Of a DNA stretch of 64,000 bases, positions 33,859-42,523 are shown piece after piece (position 1 is the stretch's first letter; each line of letters opens with the position of its first letter). The notes under the pieces are model-generated. The model was given only the letters and a program-made list of their open reading frames with translations. It was not told the DNA's origin and ran no database searches. A program made the position numbers and the translations under genes. Source of the DNA: Aulosira sp. FACHB-615 (lineage in GTDB: Bacteria > Cyanobacteriota > Cyanobacteriia > Cyanobacteriales > Nostocaceae); NCBI RefSeq assembly GCF_014698045.1, contig NZ_JACJSE010000010.1, positions 62,001-126,000 of the forward strand, written 5' to 3'.

Positions 33859-33981
33859 AGGACTTACGCAACTGGCATATTTTTTCTGTAGGGTGTGTGA
33901 CGCAACGAGAAGATTTGAACGTAGTTATAAGATTTCTAGCGTCACGCACCAACCGCCAATTGTGACACTTACGTAAGTCCT
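33859..33981. repeat. MITE-like element with perfect AGGACTTACG ends
   Basis: The ends AGGACTTACG and CGTAAGTCCT are perfect 10-base inverted repeats around about 103 bases that include a GTGTGTGACG...GCGTCACGCACC palindrome. It is nested between STRR runs of TAAGTAATGAG-type (about 33826-33857) and the complementary ACTTATTACTCAT with three GACTCAT units (about 33998-34021). Confidence 0.7.
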
Positions 33982-34152
33982 GAAGTAAATTTCTGACTTA
34001 TTACTCATGACTCATGACTCATGACTTTTTTCACTCAGTTGCTGTATCTTGCACTCAATGATATCTCCGTATTTTCTTGCCTTAATCTTAAGAGTCGTCA
34101 AATGTCAAAATATCCGTTATATTCCCGTCAGGATTCATTGACGAATATTTTT

Positions 34153-35802
34153 ATGAGAATTAGTAGGAAAGCTTTAAATTTATTGGTGGGTTGCTTTTGT
34201 ACTTTTACTTACACAAGTTTGCTAAGTATAACTAATGCGGCAAAAGCAGCTGATAAAGTTGTGTTGCGTTATGGCTTGTTGGCGGAGTCTGTTTCTTTGG
34301 CTGAGTTACAAAAAGCAGCAGAAGTGGGAGATTTCCCGAATGGTTTTGAATTGTATGGTCGTAAGTTATCTTCCCAAGAACGGCGCTTTTTGTTAGAGAC
34401 GCTGAAAATGCCGCTACCGTTGAATGTTGTGACTGTGAATCGATTACTCAATACTCAGATTGGGACAACAATTCTTAATGATTTCTCGACTGCGCTTGTA
34501 CGTAAGGATAAAGCCGGTGTGCAAGCTCTGAGAGCGGGAGCGGTTATCGGTGCAACTGCGCCTCAAGGGTTGTCGTTACTGAGTTTTATTGCGGCTTATC
34601 CGAGTCAAAGTCTGGAAATTAATTTACCTGCAATTTTCAAGTTGTCTGGTAATTTTAATACGGCGTTTTGGCGGACTCAACAATTTATGTTAGCGATCGC
34701 ACCCCAACTTAATCAAAAATCGCTACAAGTTTCTTTACCATTTGACCCCAGTCAACCTGGAACGGCGGAAGTCCAAGTCTTGAAAGTTAATTGGCTTGAC
34801 CAACAACGTCAGCGTAATATTCCTGTAGATATTTATTGGTCAAATGCTGCAACTGCAAATAAACCAGTCATAGTTTATTCTCACGGTTTGGGTTCTGTGC
34901 GGACTGACTTACGTTATCTTGCAGAACATTTAGCATCCCACGGTTATGTATTTGTGGCTGTCGAACATCCTGGTAGTAATCAAACAAATGTTGATGCTGG
35001 TTTACAAGGTAAGGGTAAACTCCTCAAACCGCAAGAATTTTTAGAACGTCCCAAAGATATTAGTTTTGTTTTGGATGAACTCGCCAAAGTTAACCAAACT
35101 CCTAACGACCCGTTAGCAGGTAAACTCGCAACTAACAATGCGATGGTTATTGGTTATTCTTTTGGTGGCGGTACAGCTTTGGCCTTGGCTGGTGGTGAAT
35201 TACAACTAGATAAGCTCAAACAACGCTGCAAACAAAATTTGGCTGTATTTAGTTTGGGTGAAACTGCACAGTGCGTTGCTCAAGAACTACCAAACAACAG
35301 CTATCAACTGCGGGATACTCGAATTAAGCAAGCGATCGCTCTTAATCCTACCAGTTCTTTGATGTTTGGCGACTCTGGTTTAACTAAGGTACAAGTCCCG
35401 ACTCTCATCTTGGCAAGTTCCGCCGATAAAAGTACTCCGGCGTTGACTGAACAAGTTGTCGGGTTTCACAAAATTCCTGCACCTAAATGGCTGGTTGGTA
35501 TACTTGGTGGTACTCATCTCAGCGTTAAAGACCCCAGCACTACTTTAGACCAAGCCGGTCAACCCAACACACCTTTTACTGGCGGCGAAGTTGTCGGAGA
35601 ACAAGCCGCCGATGTTCGTAAATTTGTGAAGGTGATAGTCCTGGCTATGGCTGCACAACTCACCCCAGAGGCTCAACAATATAGTGTGTTTTTGACACCG
35701 AATTATGCGATTTCAGCTTCTACGCCAGCATTTCCCTTTCTCTTGGTAACAGAAATTCCTCCTGATGCGCTCAAAGTAGTGGAGGAATATATAGATAAAT
35801 AA
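34153..35802 (+). CDS. Exported alpha/beta-hydrolase with DUF1400 domain
   Basis: The 549-residue protein has a signal peptide (RKALNLLVGCFCTFTYTSLL, cleavage after AKA). A DUF1400 domain of about 110 residues starts VVLRYGLLAESVSLAELQKA. A linker and an alpha/beta-hydrolase domain follow, with the nucleophile elbow VIGYSFGGGTAL (Ser), the acid in LILASSADKSTP and the His in GILGGTHLSV. The oxyanion region is VIVYSHGLGSVRTDLRYLAE. Such proteins are typical of cyanobacteria and act outside the cytosol as lipases or esterases of unknown substrate. ATG 34153 is preferred over 34102 and 34021 because it puts the signal peptide at the N terminus and because 34021 sits in an STRR array. Confidence 0.82.
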   Translation: MRISRKALNLLVGCFCTFTYTSLLSITNAAKAADKVVLRYGLLAESVSLAELQKAAEVGDFPNGFELYGRKLSSQERRFLLETLKMPLPLNVVTVNRLLNTQIGTTILNDFSTALVRKDKAGVQALRAGAVIGATAPQGLSLLSFIAAYPSQSLEINLPAIFKLSGNFNTAFWRTQQFMLAIAPQLNQKSLQVSLPFDPSQPGTAEVQVLKVNWLDQQRQRNIPVDIYWSNAATANKPVIVYSHGLGSVRTDLRYLAEHLASHGYVFVAVEHPGSNQTNVDAGLQGKGKLLKPQEFLERPKDISFVLDELAKVNQTPNDPLAGKLATNNAMVIGYSFGGGTALALAGGELQLDKLKQRCKQNLAVFSLGETAQCVAQELPNNSYQLRDTRIKQAIALNPTSSLMFGDSGLTKVQVPTLILASSADKSTPALTEQVVGFHKIPAPKWLVGILGGTHLSVKDPSTTLDQAGQPNTPFTGGEVVGEQAADVRKFVKVIVLAMAAQLTPEAQQYSVFLTPNYAISASTPAFPFLLVTEIPPDALKVVEEYIDK

Positions 35803-35817
35803 CTTCCCATTCTCTCA

Positions 35818-35914
35818 CTAGTACACTGCGGCGTAAATCAGCAAACCATTAAAAATAGGTAAAAAGCTGACTTGATAAGTATTATTTCTTTTTACTTTTG
35901 CCTTGTTGTACTAG
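35818..35914. repeat. MITE-like element with CTAGTACA ends, copy 1
   Basis: The ends CTAGTACA and TTGTACTAG are inverted around a 97-base body. A reverse-complement copy of similar length is at 37774-37884. They bracket the candidate sRNA and the AbrB-type gene. Shared interior words include TTTTTACTTTTGCCTTG and GCGTAAATCAGC (GCTGATTTACGCC on the other strand). Confidence 0.65.
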
Positions 35915-35995
35915 CGATCGCTTCTGTTTATTGACTACATAACTTTTTCTTATTACTAATATTAGCTGTTCTTTGTCAATTTATGTTGACTTATC

Positions 35996-36011
35996 GTAAC
36001 AATTTAGTTAC
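35996..36011. promoter_or_regulatory. Palindrome GTAAC-N6-GTTAC upstream of the candidate sRNA
   Basis: GTAACAATTTAGTTAC is a perfect inverted repeat with 5-base arms. It resembles a regulator site but has GTA-N10-TAC spacing, while NtcA sites use GTA-N8-TAC. It lies about 75 to 100 bases upstream of the candidate RNA, a suitable position for an activator. The regulator is unknown. Confidence 0.3.
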
Positions 36012-36082
36012 ACTTATTAACATAAGTTTAGAAATCGGTAATTAAATACAATCAAATCCGCTAACACATAAAGATATTGTCA

Positions 36083-36196
36083 GAATTTGATGTCTTTTGC
36101 TGTTAGCGATGAACAACGGACTTCGGTATCGGTATCTCCCATCGACATTTGGACTTCTCCTAATCACCTCGGTTTGAACAACACCGAGGTTTTTTC
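36083..36196 (+). ncRNA. Candidate small regulatory RNA
   Basis: No protein frame covers this gap, but it has sRNA architecture on the plus strand. A 5' hairpin (CGATG 36107-36111 with CATCG 36140-36144), a single-stranded CTTCTCCTAA (about 36154-36163) and a strong intrinsic terminator follow in order. CTTCTCCT is complementary to a Shine-Dalgarno AGGAGAAG. The 5' end is not mapped; my interval is a guess. Upstream gene is 280 bases away. NsiR4, a nitrogen-stress sRNA of cyanobacteria, is one known RNA to compare, but I cannot confirm identity. Confidence 0.5.
36167..36195 (+). terminator. Intrinsic terminator of the candidate sRNA
   Basis: CCTCGGT (36167-36173) pairs perfectly with ACCGAGG (36183-36189) around a 9-base loop and is followed by six T residues. 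Only the plus strand has the T-run. The convergent gene ends 14 bases later. Confidence 0.85.
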
Positions 36197-36209
36197 TTTC
36201 CATTAACTT

Positions 36210-37397
36210 TCAGACTTCAGACTTCAACTGACTTTCAAGACGGCGAAATAAAAATAACCAAAGAGGCAAGGAACTATTAATAGCGATTAGTCTGACTAAA
36301 TGACCTGTGGTGACAATTTCCACATTATGATCTAAGGCTAGGGAAACTAAGATCATTTCGGCAGCACCGCCGGGGGCTGTTACCAAAAGACAAGTTAACC
36401 AATCCCAAGAAGTGAAGTGCATAGCCAGCATAGCAGCGATCGCACCTGCAATCAGCGTCAACGCTACAGAAATCAACGCACAACCTACAGTTCGTTTACC
36501 AAAAGTGGGTTTTTCTCCCCAATATTCTCCGATGGTAATTCCCAACAGCATTTGACCAACTATATTCACCAATGGTTGTGGACTCAAGTTAGCTCCACTC
36601 ACAAAAGGTAAGAAATTCAAAAAATAATTAAAAAATATACCCAGTAGTAACGCCCCAAAAAAATCTCCAGCCGGAATTTTCCAAACAATAGCGCAATAAA
36701 CTATCACTCCAGTAATTAGCAACGCTACCACCAACAGTCCGATTTGTGAAGGTTCCAGATTGAGTAAAGCTTGTTTGACAGGAAGTGTTGCAGAATTCCA
36801 GTCATTACCAACTGTGGTTCTCGCAATAAAAGGAATTACCAATACTACACAAGTCACCCGAATTGCTTGCACTAAAGCAACCAAAGTCACGTTTTTATTG
36901 TAATCAGCCGCAATTGATGACATCACACCCACGCCACCGGGAACTGTCGCCAACATTGCTGTTAATAAATTAGTTTTGCTGAGTCGGGAATAAATATAGC
37001 CAATACAGCTACCACATACTAATAAAAAAAATGTCAGAGCCACAAATATCGGAATCCCAGCAGCTAAATTGATCAGGTCACTATTACCATTAGATAAACC
37101 CACAGTCAGTCCTACAAGTCCCATCCCGATTTTTCTCGCAGTTCTGTTAGGTTTGGGTGTGTATTGATAGAAAATTCGACATCCTTGGAGGACGATTGTA
37201 CCAGCAGCGATACCACCAAATATCCAAGCAATACCGCCAACATGCAACTTTACCAAGCCGATACTCAGTGGTAATGCTAGTAGTATTTCTAAAGCCAGAA
37301 CCATGATTTGAGGAACAATTAGCTGTGGTTGAGTACCAGAGAGATTTTGATGAAAAATTTCCTCCTGAGTGGGAGTAACACTGAGGCTTTGATTCAT
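36210..37397 (-). CDS. AbrB-type membrane protein (duplicated-domain putative transporter)
   Basis: The 395-residue protein has about ten hydrophobic segments and the two-fold AbrB duplication pattern. It carries ATVPGGVGVMSSIAADYNKN in the first half and VTAPGGAAEMILVSLALDHN in the second, each a conserved PGG motif after a membrane helix. This PF05145 family is called AbrB-like or ammonia-monooxygenase-related by annotation pipelines but is a polytopic membrane protein, probably a transporter; it is not the DNA-binding AbrB. Substrate unknown. No strong ribosome site was seen near ATG 37397. Confidence 0.8.
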   Translation of the reverse strand: MNQSLSVTPTQEEIFHQNLSGTQPQLIVPQIMVLALEILLALPLSIGLVKLHVGGIAWIFGGIAAGTIVLQGCRIFYQYTPKPNRTARKIGMGLVGLTVGLSNGNSDLINLAAGIPIFVALTFFLLVCGSCIGYIYSRLSKTNLLTAMLATVPGGVGVMSSIAADYNKNVTLVALVQAIRVTCVVLVIPFIARTTVGNDWNSATLPVKQALLNLEPSQIGLLVVALLITGVIVYCAIVWKIPAGDFFGALLLGIFFNYFLNFLPFVSGANLSPQPLVNIVGQMLLGITIGEYWGEKPTFGKRTVGCALISVALTLIAGAIAAMLAMHFTSWDWLTCLLVTAPGGAAEMILVSLALDHNVEIVTTGHLVRLIAINSSLPLWLFLFRRLESQLKSEV

Positions 37398-37563
37398 TGA
37401 TACAAGTTTTTTAAAATTAAATTTGACTAGGTTCTGGAATTAATGCGATCGCCAATGACTTACTGTTTTTAAGTTCTATGTACAAAGGCAACAGTATCAC
37501 AACAATCTTAATAAAATTTAAACATAGCTTTCAGCCTCATCACCACAGCAATATTTGGTATTT

Positions 37564-37704
37564 ATACCAATTCTGCATGAAGATGCACTGAATTAAAGAA
37601 CGAACCACAAAGGGCGCATAGACGCGATAGCAGCTTCCCGAAGGGTAGAACACAAAGAAAGAAGAGATATGAAGATTAAATGCAGACTCACATAGAATTG
37701 GTAT
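37564..37704. repeat. MITE-like element, ATACCAATTCT ends, left copy
   Basis: The 141-base element starts ATACCAATTCTGCATGAAGA and ends CATAGAATTGGTAT. Its reverse complement is about 93% identical to 39884-40023, so the two lie in opposite orientation and bracket the ankyrin gene. The interior contains CAAAGGGCGCATAGACGCGA and CCCGAAGGGTAGAACAC. Confidence 0.8.
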
Positions 37705-37746
37705 TAGGACAATAAATGGTAGAAAACAGATGTTCCCTACCATGTT

Positions 37747-37804
37747 TTGCCTTTTTACTTTTGCCTTTCTGTACTAGTACAACAAGGCAAAAGTAAAAAG
37801 GCAA
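37747..37804. repeat. Large perfect hairpin with 21-base arms
   Basis: The left arm starts TTGCCTTTTTACTTTTGCC (37747-37767) and is perfectly complementary to 37784-37804. The loop (37768-37783) itself holds the palindrome GTACTAGTAC. Part of it overlaps the end of the CTAGTACA element that runs to 37884. Confidence 0.8.
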
Positions 37805-37884
37805 AAGTAAAAAGAAAGAATAACGATACTACAAGCTTTTTAGCAATTTCTTATGGTCTGTTTATTTACGCCAACCTGTACTAG
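37774..37884. repeat. MITE-like element with CTAGTACA ends, copy 2
   Basis: The element starts CTAGTACAACAAGGC and ends CCTGTACTAG; interior words match the complement of 35818-35914. Its left end forms one arm of the 21-base hairpin. Confidence 0.6.
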
Positions 37885-38109
37885 GACTAATATTTGATTT
37901 GGGAAAAAAATCAGTACACCCAGAGCAGACTTCTTTCCTACTCCCTACTCCCCATTCCCTACTCCCTGCCTATCGCGCTTGCGCTGCGCTTCGCGCACCA
38001 CACAATTAGATTCAGGAATCAAACCGTATTCCTATCTATGGGGATAAGATGAAAAGCGCGATCGCTTCTGGTTGTAGTAATTTATATCAGAAGTTAACTC
38101 AGAAAATGT

Positions 38110-39828
38110 ATGGAAAAAATTCATATTGATGTCCAGCAGGGCAACATTGCAGGAGTCGCAGATAAAATAGCCAATGGTGTTGATATTGAATGCCTAGACG
38201 AGTATTCCCAGCAAACACCATTAATGTGTGCAGTTAGTAGTTCCAATGCAGGGGTTGAGATGATTCGCTTTCTCTTAGAAAATGGCGCGAATGTCAATGC
38301 TGTTGAACCAGAATCTCAAAATACCGTACTTGGGTTAGCTGTGCAGTCAGGAAATCTCGATAAAATCCAATTGATTCTCGATGCTGGAGCCGATATTAAC
38401 TATCAAACTTCAGATGGATATGATGTCTTAATTCATGCTATGTATGGTCGAGATATTGTCCAAGATGAAAACTTAATATCAACTTTGAATTTACTCATCT
38501 CTAGAGGTGCTGCTGTCAATGGGATGAGTAGCTATAGTGAATCTGCAATTAAAGTAGCTGCTCATGTTGGGAGATTTGATGCTGTCCAATTATTATTGAA
38601 CGCAGGTGCTAACCCAGAGCAACTGGAATGGACAGAATTAATGCACGCTATAGTTTTTGGCAGCCTAGAGCAAGTAAAGTTCTTGCTAGAACAAGGCGCA
38701 GATCAAAATGTGCGTGATTGTTGGGATAGAACTCCTTGGTTATTGAGTATTCAGGTAGGTGAATTACCTAAAGCTAAATTACTCCTAGCGGCGGGAGCAA
38801 ATCACAACGATGTGGGAAACTGCGGAAAAACGCCGTTAATGTATGCAATAGAAAATAATAGACTGGAAGTATTAAAGTGGCTAATTGCAGAGGGATTTGA
38901 TATTGAAGCTACTGATGAATTTAGTAACACTGCGTTAATCATGGCGGCAGAGTATGGTGCTACTGATTGCGTCAAAATTTTACTAGAAGCTGGCGCAAAC
39001 CCCAGCAGTATAAATCATTGCGATGACAAAGCCATTAAGGTAGCGAAAAATAAAGAAATTGTCAGAATGTTAATTGCATCTGGTGAAGATATCAGCGATA
39101 TTAACGATGATATGCGGCGATCGCTCACCGGAATTGACAACAACAAATTTTCATTATCACAAGTAACTCCAGAGCAATATTTTGCTGGCAAACAGCCGCG
39201 CTTTGGCAAAAGCAATCCAGAGTTGATGGAAATACCATTTTGGCAGGCAATGATTTGTCATGGTTGTTCTGCTTATGCAGCTAAAAATTTTTTTGATGAT
39301 ACAGAAAATTGGCAAGATAAAGTATGGAGCTACGACCGCTTTGGCAGAAGCATTACACAATTACCAGATGGCAGAATTATCGAAATTGCTGGTGAACATG
39401 AAGACTCCTATGACCCTGATTTTTGTATATATAACGATGTGGTAGTTTATCAAGGTGATGGTAATTTTCAGATTTTTGGCTATCCCCAAGATGTATTTCC
39501 CCCAACTGATTTTCATTCTGCCACATTAGTTGGAGAATACATATATATCATTGGCAACTTAGGATATTTCGGTACAAGAATTTATCATGAAACTCCAGTT
39601 TATAGATTAAATATCCACACATTTGTCATAGAAAAAGTAGCAACAGATGGAGAAAAACCAGGATGGATCAGTAAACACAAAGCTATCTATCAAGAAACAG
39701 ATAAAATACACATTACTGGTGGTAACTTGTGGGTGATTAATAATGAGAAAATAGAAGATTATATAGATAATTCAGTTGATTACGTTTTAGATTTAAGTGA
39801 CTTGACTTGGAGCCGCGCGACCGTTTAA
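38110..39828 (+). CDS. Ankyrin-repeat protein with kelch/propeller-like C-terminal domain
   Basis: The 572-residue protein has about eight ankyrin repeats in residues 30-330, with units such as TPLMCAVSSSNAGVEMIRFL and LLLAAGANHNDVGNCGKTPL. A C-terminal region (about 355-572) follows that reads like kelch or galactose-oxidase-like beta strands: SYDRFGRSITQLPDGRIIEI, DFHSATLVGEYIYIIGNLG and TPVYRLNIHTFVIEKV. No signal peptide is present, so it should be cytosolic and mediate protein binding. The gene is alone in about 2.2 kb bounded by inverted copies of one repeat, so it could have moved as a unit. C-terminal assignment is less certain than the ankyrin part. Confidence 0.8.
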   Translation: MEKIHIDVQQGNIAGVADKIANGVDIECLDEYSQQTPLMCAVSSSNAGVEMIRFLLENGANVNAVEPESQNTVLGLAVQSGNLDKIQLILDAGADINYQTSDGYDVLIHAMYGRDIVQDENLISTLNLLISRGAAVNGMSSYSESAIKVAAHVGRFDAVQLLLNAGANPEQLEWTELMHAIVFGSLEQVKFLLEQGADQNVRDCWDRTPWLLSIQVGELPKAKLLLAAGANHNDVGNCGKTPLMYAIENNRLEVLKWLIAEGFDIEATDEFSNTALIMAAEYGATDCVKILLEAGANPSSINHCDDKAIKVAKNKEIVRMLIASGEDISDINDDMRRSLTGIDNNKFSLSQVTPEQYFAGKQPRFGKSNPELMEIPFWQAMICHGCSAYAAKNFFDDTENWQDKVWSYDRFGRSITQLPDGRIIEIAGEHEDSYDPDFCIYNDVVVYQGDGNFQIFGYPQDVFPPTDFHSATLVGEYIYIIGNLGYFGTRIYHETPVYRLNIHTFVIEKVATDGEKPGWISKHKAIYQETDKIHITGGNLWVINNEKIEDYIDNSVDYVLDLSDLTWSRATV

Positions 39829-39883
39829 GGGTAAATCTTAGGTTCTTCTAATTTCTTGTGTCAAGCCTAATTGAGATACTCTT

Positions 39884-40023
39884 ATACCAATTCTATGTGA
39901 GGCTGCACTTAATCTTTTATCTCTTCTTTCTTTGCGTTCTAACCTTCGGGAAGCCGCTATCGCGTCTATGCGCCCTTTGCGGTTCGTTCTTTAATTCAGT
40001 GCATCTTCATACAGAATTGGTAT
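39884..40023. repeat. MITE-like element, ATACCAATTCT ends, right copy
   Basis: The 140-base element starts ATACCAATTCTATGTGAGGC and ends ACAGAATTGGTAT. It is the inverted counterpart of 37564-37704. It lies 55 bases after the ankyrin gene. Confidence 0.8.
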
Positions 40024-40084
40024 TACCTTGATTCATCAGCTATGTTTATTTCCGTAGAGTTCCACTGATGTTTCATAACTTTTG

Positions 40085-40094
40085 CGTAAGTCCT
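40085..40094. repeat. Lone end of the AGGACTTACG repeat family
   Basis: CGTAAGTCCT is a single terminal sequence of the family with full copies at 16059-16160 and 33859-33981; no matching left end lies nearby. It is probably a decayed copy between the right MITE-like element and hisD. Confidence 0.45.
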
Positions 40095-40191
40095 GCAAGA
40101 TTTACCAGCAACCCCACCAGGCGATCGCCTCATACTCTACACTAATTAATATCCTGACTGCTAACCTGCACTGATTTCAAAGATATTGTCC

Positions 40192-41481
40192 ATGCAGCTA
40201 CTTAAAACAACTGACACAGATTTTTCCACCGCGTTCCAAGCACTCGTCAATAATCGCCGGGAAGCCACGGTTGATGTTAGTGGTACAGTACGCGGCATTC
40301 TGGCTGATGTAAAAGTGCGGGGTGATGCCGCAGTTAAGGAATATACTACTCGTTTCGACCATTTCAGCCCAGAATCTTTGCATCTGAGTGCGGATTTTAT
40401 CGCCACCCAAGCCGCCAAATGTCCGGCTGATGTGAGAGTCGCCCTGGAATTAGCCGCCGAACGCATTAGCAGCTTTCACCAAAAACAACTGCCCCAAGAT
40501 ATTGGTTACACCGACGTAACAGGGGTAAAACTCGGTTTAAATTGGGTTTCTCTCTCGCAAGTGGGTATTTACGTCCCTGGTGGACGCGCCAGCTATCCTA
40601 GTTCGGTGTTGATGAATGCTTTACCTGCCAAAATTGCTGGGGTGGAACGCATTGTGATGACCGTACCTATGCCACGGGGTGAAATTAACCCGGCTGTGTT
40701 AGCGGCGGCACAGGTGGCTGGCGTAACAGAAATATATAGTATTGGTGGGGCGCAAGCAGTAGCCGCCCTCGCCTACGGGACAGAAACGATTAAACCTGTA
40801 GATAAAGTGGTTGGCCCTGGTAATGCTTATGTTGCGGAAGCCAAACGGCAGGTATTCGGGACTGTGGGTATCGATAGCATAGCTGGCCCTTCGGAAATTT
40901 TGGTGGTAGCCGATGATCAAAATAACTCAGAGTGGATAGCTTGGGATTTGTTATCGCAAGCAGAACACGACCCCAGCGCCCAATCTATTTTAATTACTGA
41001 TTCGGCAGTTTTCGCCCAGCAAGTGATCACCGCCGTTGAATTAGTTCTTACCAAACTATCTACTCAAGCAGTGGCGAGTGATAGTTGGCTAAATCATGGT
41101 GCAGTTATTGTAGTGGGTGATTTGGCTGAAAGTATACCATTGCTGAATCAATTGGCTCCTGAACACGTTGAGTTATGCGTAGATAACCCGCAGTTACTCG
41201 CCAGTCAAATTAAATGCGCCGGTAGTTTGTTTTTAGGACGCTACACCCCAGAGGCGATAGGTGATTATTTGGGCGGCCCTAACCATGTCTTACCAACTTC
41301 TCGTTCGGCGCGGTTTGCTTCTGGTTTGAGTGTGTATGATTTTCTCAAACGCATTACTTATTTAGAATGCAATCAAGCCGCGTTGCAAGAAATTGGTAAA
41401 GCTGCGGTGACTTTAGCTGAGGCGGAAGGTTTACCAGCCCATGCTGGTAGTGTGGCTGTACGTTTGCAATCACTTGAATAG
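40192..41481 (+). CDS. hisD: Histidinol dehydrogenase
   Basis: HisD catalyses the last two steps of histidine synthesis, oxidising L-histidinol to histidine with two NAD+. The 429-residue product carries the family motif region VVGPGNAYVAEAKRQVFG, IDSIAGPSEILVVAD, LLSQAEHDPSAQSI and LAPEHVELCVDN (zinc and catalytic residues), and ends GLPAHAGSVAVRL. ATG 40192 is preferred to the in-frame TTG at 40186. The gene stands alone, away from other his genes as is usual in cyanobacteria. Confidence 0.95.
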   Translation: MQLLKTTDTDFSTAFQALVNNRREATVDVSGTVRGILADVKVRGDAAVKEYTTRFDHFSPESLHLSADFIATQAAKCPADVRVALELAAERISSFHQKQLPQDIGYTDVTGVKLGLNWVSLSQVGIYVPGGRASYPSSVLMNALPAKIAGVERIVMTVPMPRGEINPAVLAAAQVAGVTEIYSIGGAQAVAALAYGTETIKPVDKVVGPGNAYVAEAKRQVFGTVGIDSIAGPSEILVVADDQNNSEWIAWDLLSQAEHDPSAQSILITDSAVFAQQVITAVELVLTKLSTQAVASDSWLNHGAVIVVGDLAESIPLLNQLAPEHVELCVDNPQLLASQIKCAGSLFLGRYTPEAIGDYLGGPNHVLPTSRSARFASGLSVYDFLKRITYLECNQAALQEIGKAAVTLAEAEGLPAHAGSVAVRLQSLE

Positions 41482-41532
41482 TGCTGAGTGCTGAGTGCTG
41501 AGTGTAATTATTTTGTTTTTTACTCAGCACTC
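41481..41532. repeat. GTGCTGA heptamer array with complementary tail (hairpin)
   Basis: Three copies of GTGCTGA follow the hisD stop. The last unit, GAGTGCTGAGT (41493-41503), pairs perfectly with ACTCAGCACTC (41522-41532) around an 18-base T-rich loop. It could act as a weak terminator for hisD; it belongs to the same STRR unit as 29632-29661. Confidence 0.7.
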
Positions 41533-41575
41533 TTGAAAAGGTTGGTCATCCCTTGTATACAAAACAAAAGTTGAT

Positions 41576-42328
41576 ATGGATGCAGAGAAAAGGACACCTG
41601 TTTCTTTTATCAGAAATCTGCTGGTTGCCCGTTGGCGATCGCTTTTACTTCTATTTGTAGGAGTATATTTACCATTGCAGATATTTCAAGTTTTGGCTGT
41701 GCAAGTTTGGCAATATCAAGCTGGCTTCCCTTGGGATGTGCCGATTTTATTGGCGGTTCACTCTACAGCCAACCCCCAGTTAGATACTTTGGCGGTGGCG
41801 CTGACTAAGTTGGGGTCATTTTGGACTGTGCTGCCAATTTTAATCACAATTGCCCTGATATTACTCTGGCAAAAACGCTGGAGATCGCTAGTTTACTTGT
41901 TAATCACTGCCTTGGGAAGTGCCTTTATCAACCGCACTGCTAAGGAATTATGGCATCGTCTCCGCCCAGATTTTTGGACATCCCTCGCCCCAGAGTTAGA
42001 TTTTTCTTTTCCTAGCGGCCATGCTATGACGAGTACTACCTTGGCTATTATCTTGTTGATTTTAGCTTGGCAAAGTTCTTGGCGCTGGGTGGTATGGATT
42101 TTTGGTAGCTTGTATATATTAACTATTGCCTGGACACGCCTGTATTTGGGAGTTCACTTTCCCAGTGATATTCTCGCAGGTTGGATGGTGGCGATCGCTT
42201 GGGGAACTGGCGTGAGTATGATTATTAAACCCCATCTGGTGAAAACTTTACCTGTCCCTGGTGTACAACCTGCGGCGGAAACTACTTTACTCCCAGAAGA
42301 ACAGGAAAAATTAGCCACTCACGAGTAA
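41576..42328 (+). CDS. PAP2-family membrane phosphatase
   Basis: The 250-residue protein has about five membrane helices and the three phosphatase signatures: K-x6-RP in AKELWHRLRP, SFPSGHAMTS and RLYLGVHFPSDILAG (catalytic His). It would dephosphorylate a lipid such as phosphatidate or undecaprenyl diphosphate at the membrane. ATG 41576 is supported by position of the first helix. The closest partner is hisD, but the gap of 94 bases and a hairpin argue against an operon. Confidence 0.88.
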   Translation: MDAEKRTPVSFIRNLLVARWRSLLLLFVGVYLPLQIFQVLAVQVWQYQAGFPWDVPILLAVHSTANPQLDTLAVALTKLGSFWTVLPILITIALILLWQKRWRSLVYLLITALGSAFINRTAKELWHRLRPDFWTSLAPELDFSFPSGHAMTSTTLAIILLILAWQSSWRWVVWIFGSLYILTIAWTRLYLGVHFPSDILAGWMVAIAWGTGVSMIIKPHLVKTLPVPGVQPAAETTLLPEEQEKLATHE

Positions 42329-42523
42329 ATCTTTTTGGTGAGCGGCTCTGACTCAAAACTTTGTACATAATTACAGTAATAAGCTAATCAGCATTTAAGC
42401 TGCACTATTGAAATTGTACATAAATGACTTAAACTCTCTCCTCTGCCCCTCTGCCCCTCTGCTCCCCTGCGGTCTAAACTGCAAACTAAGTGCTTAATAG
42501 CTTACTATTCCCGACTTTCCTAC

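Noticed and set aside
35996..36011. NtcA site upstream of the candidate sRNA
   Set aside because: The GTA...TAC spacing is 10, not 8, and no -10 box lies at the usual distance. Kept only as an unassigned palindrome.
36210..37397. DNA-binding AbrB regulator
   Set aside because: The protein has about ten membrane helices and the duplicated PGG motif; it is not a DNA-binding AbrB despite the family name.
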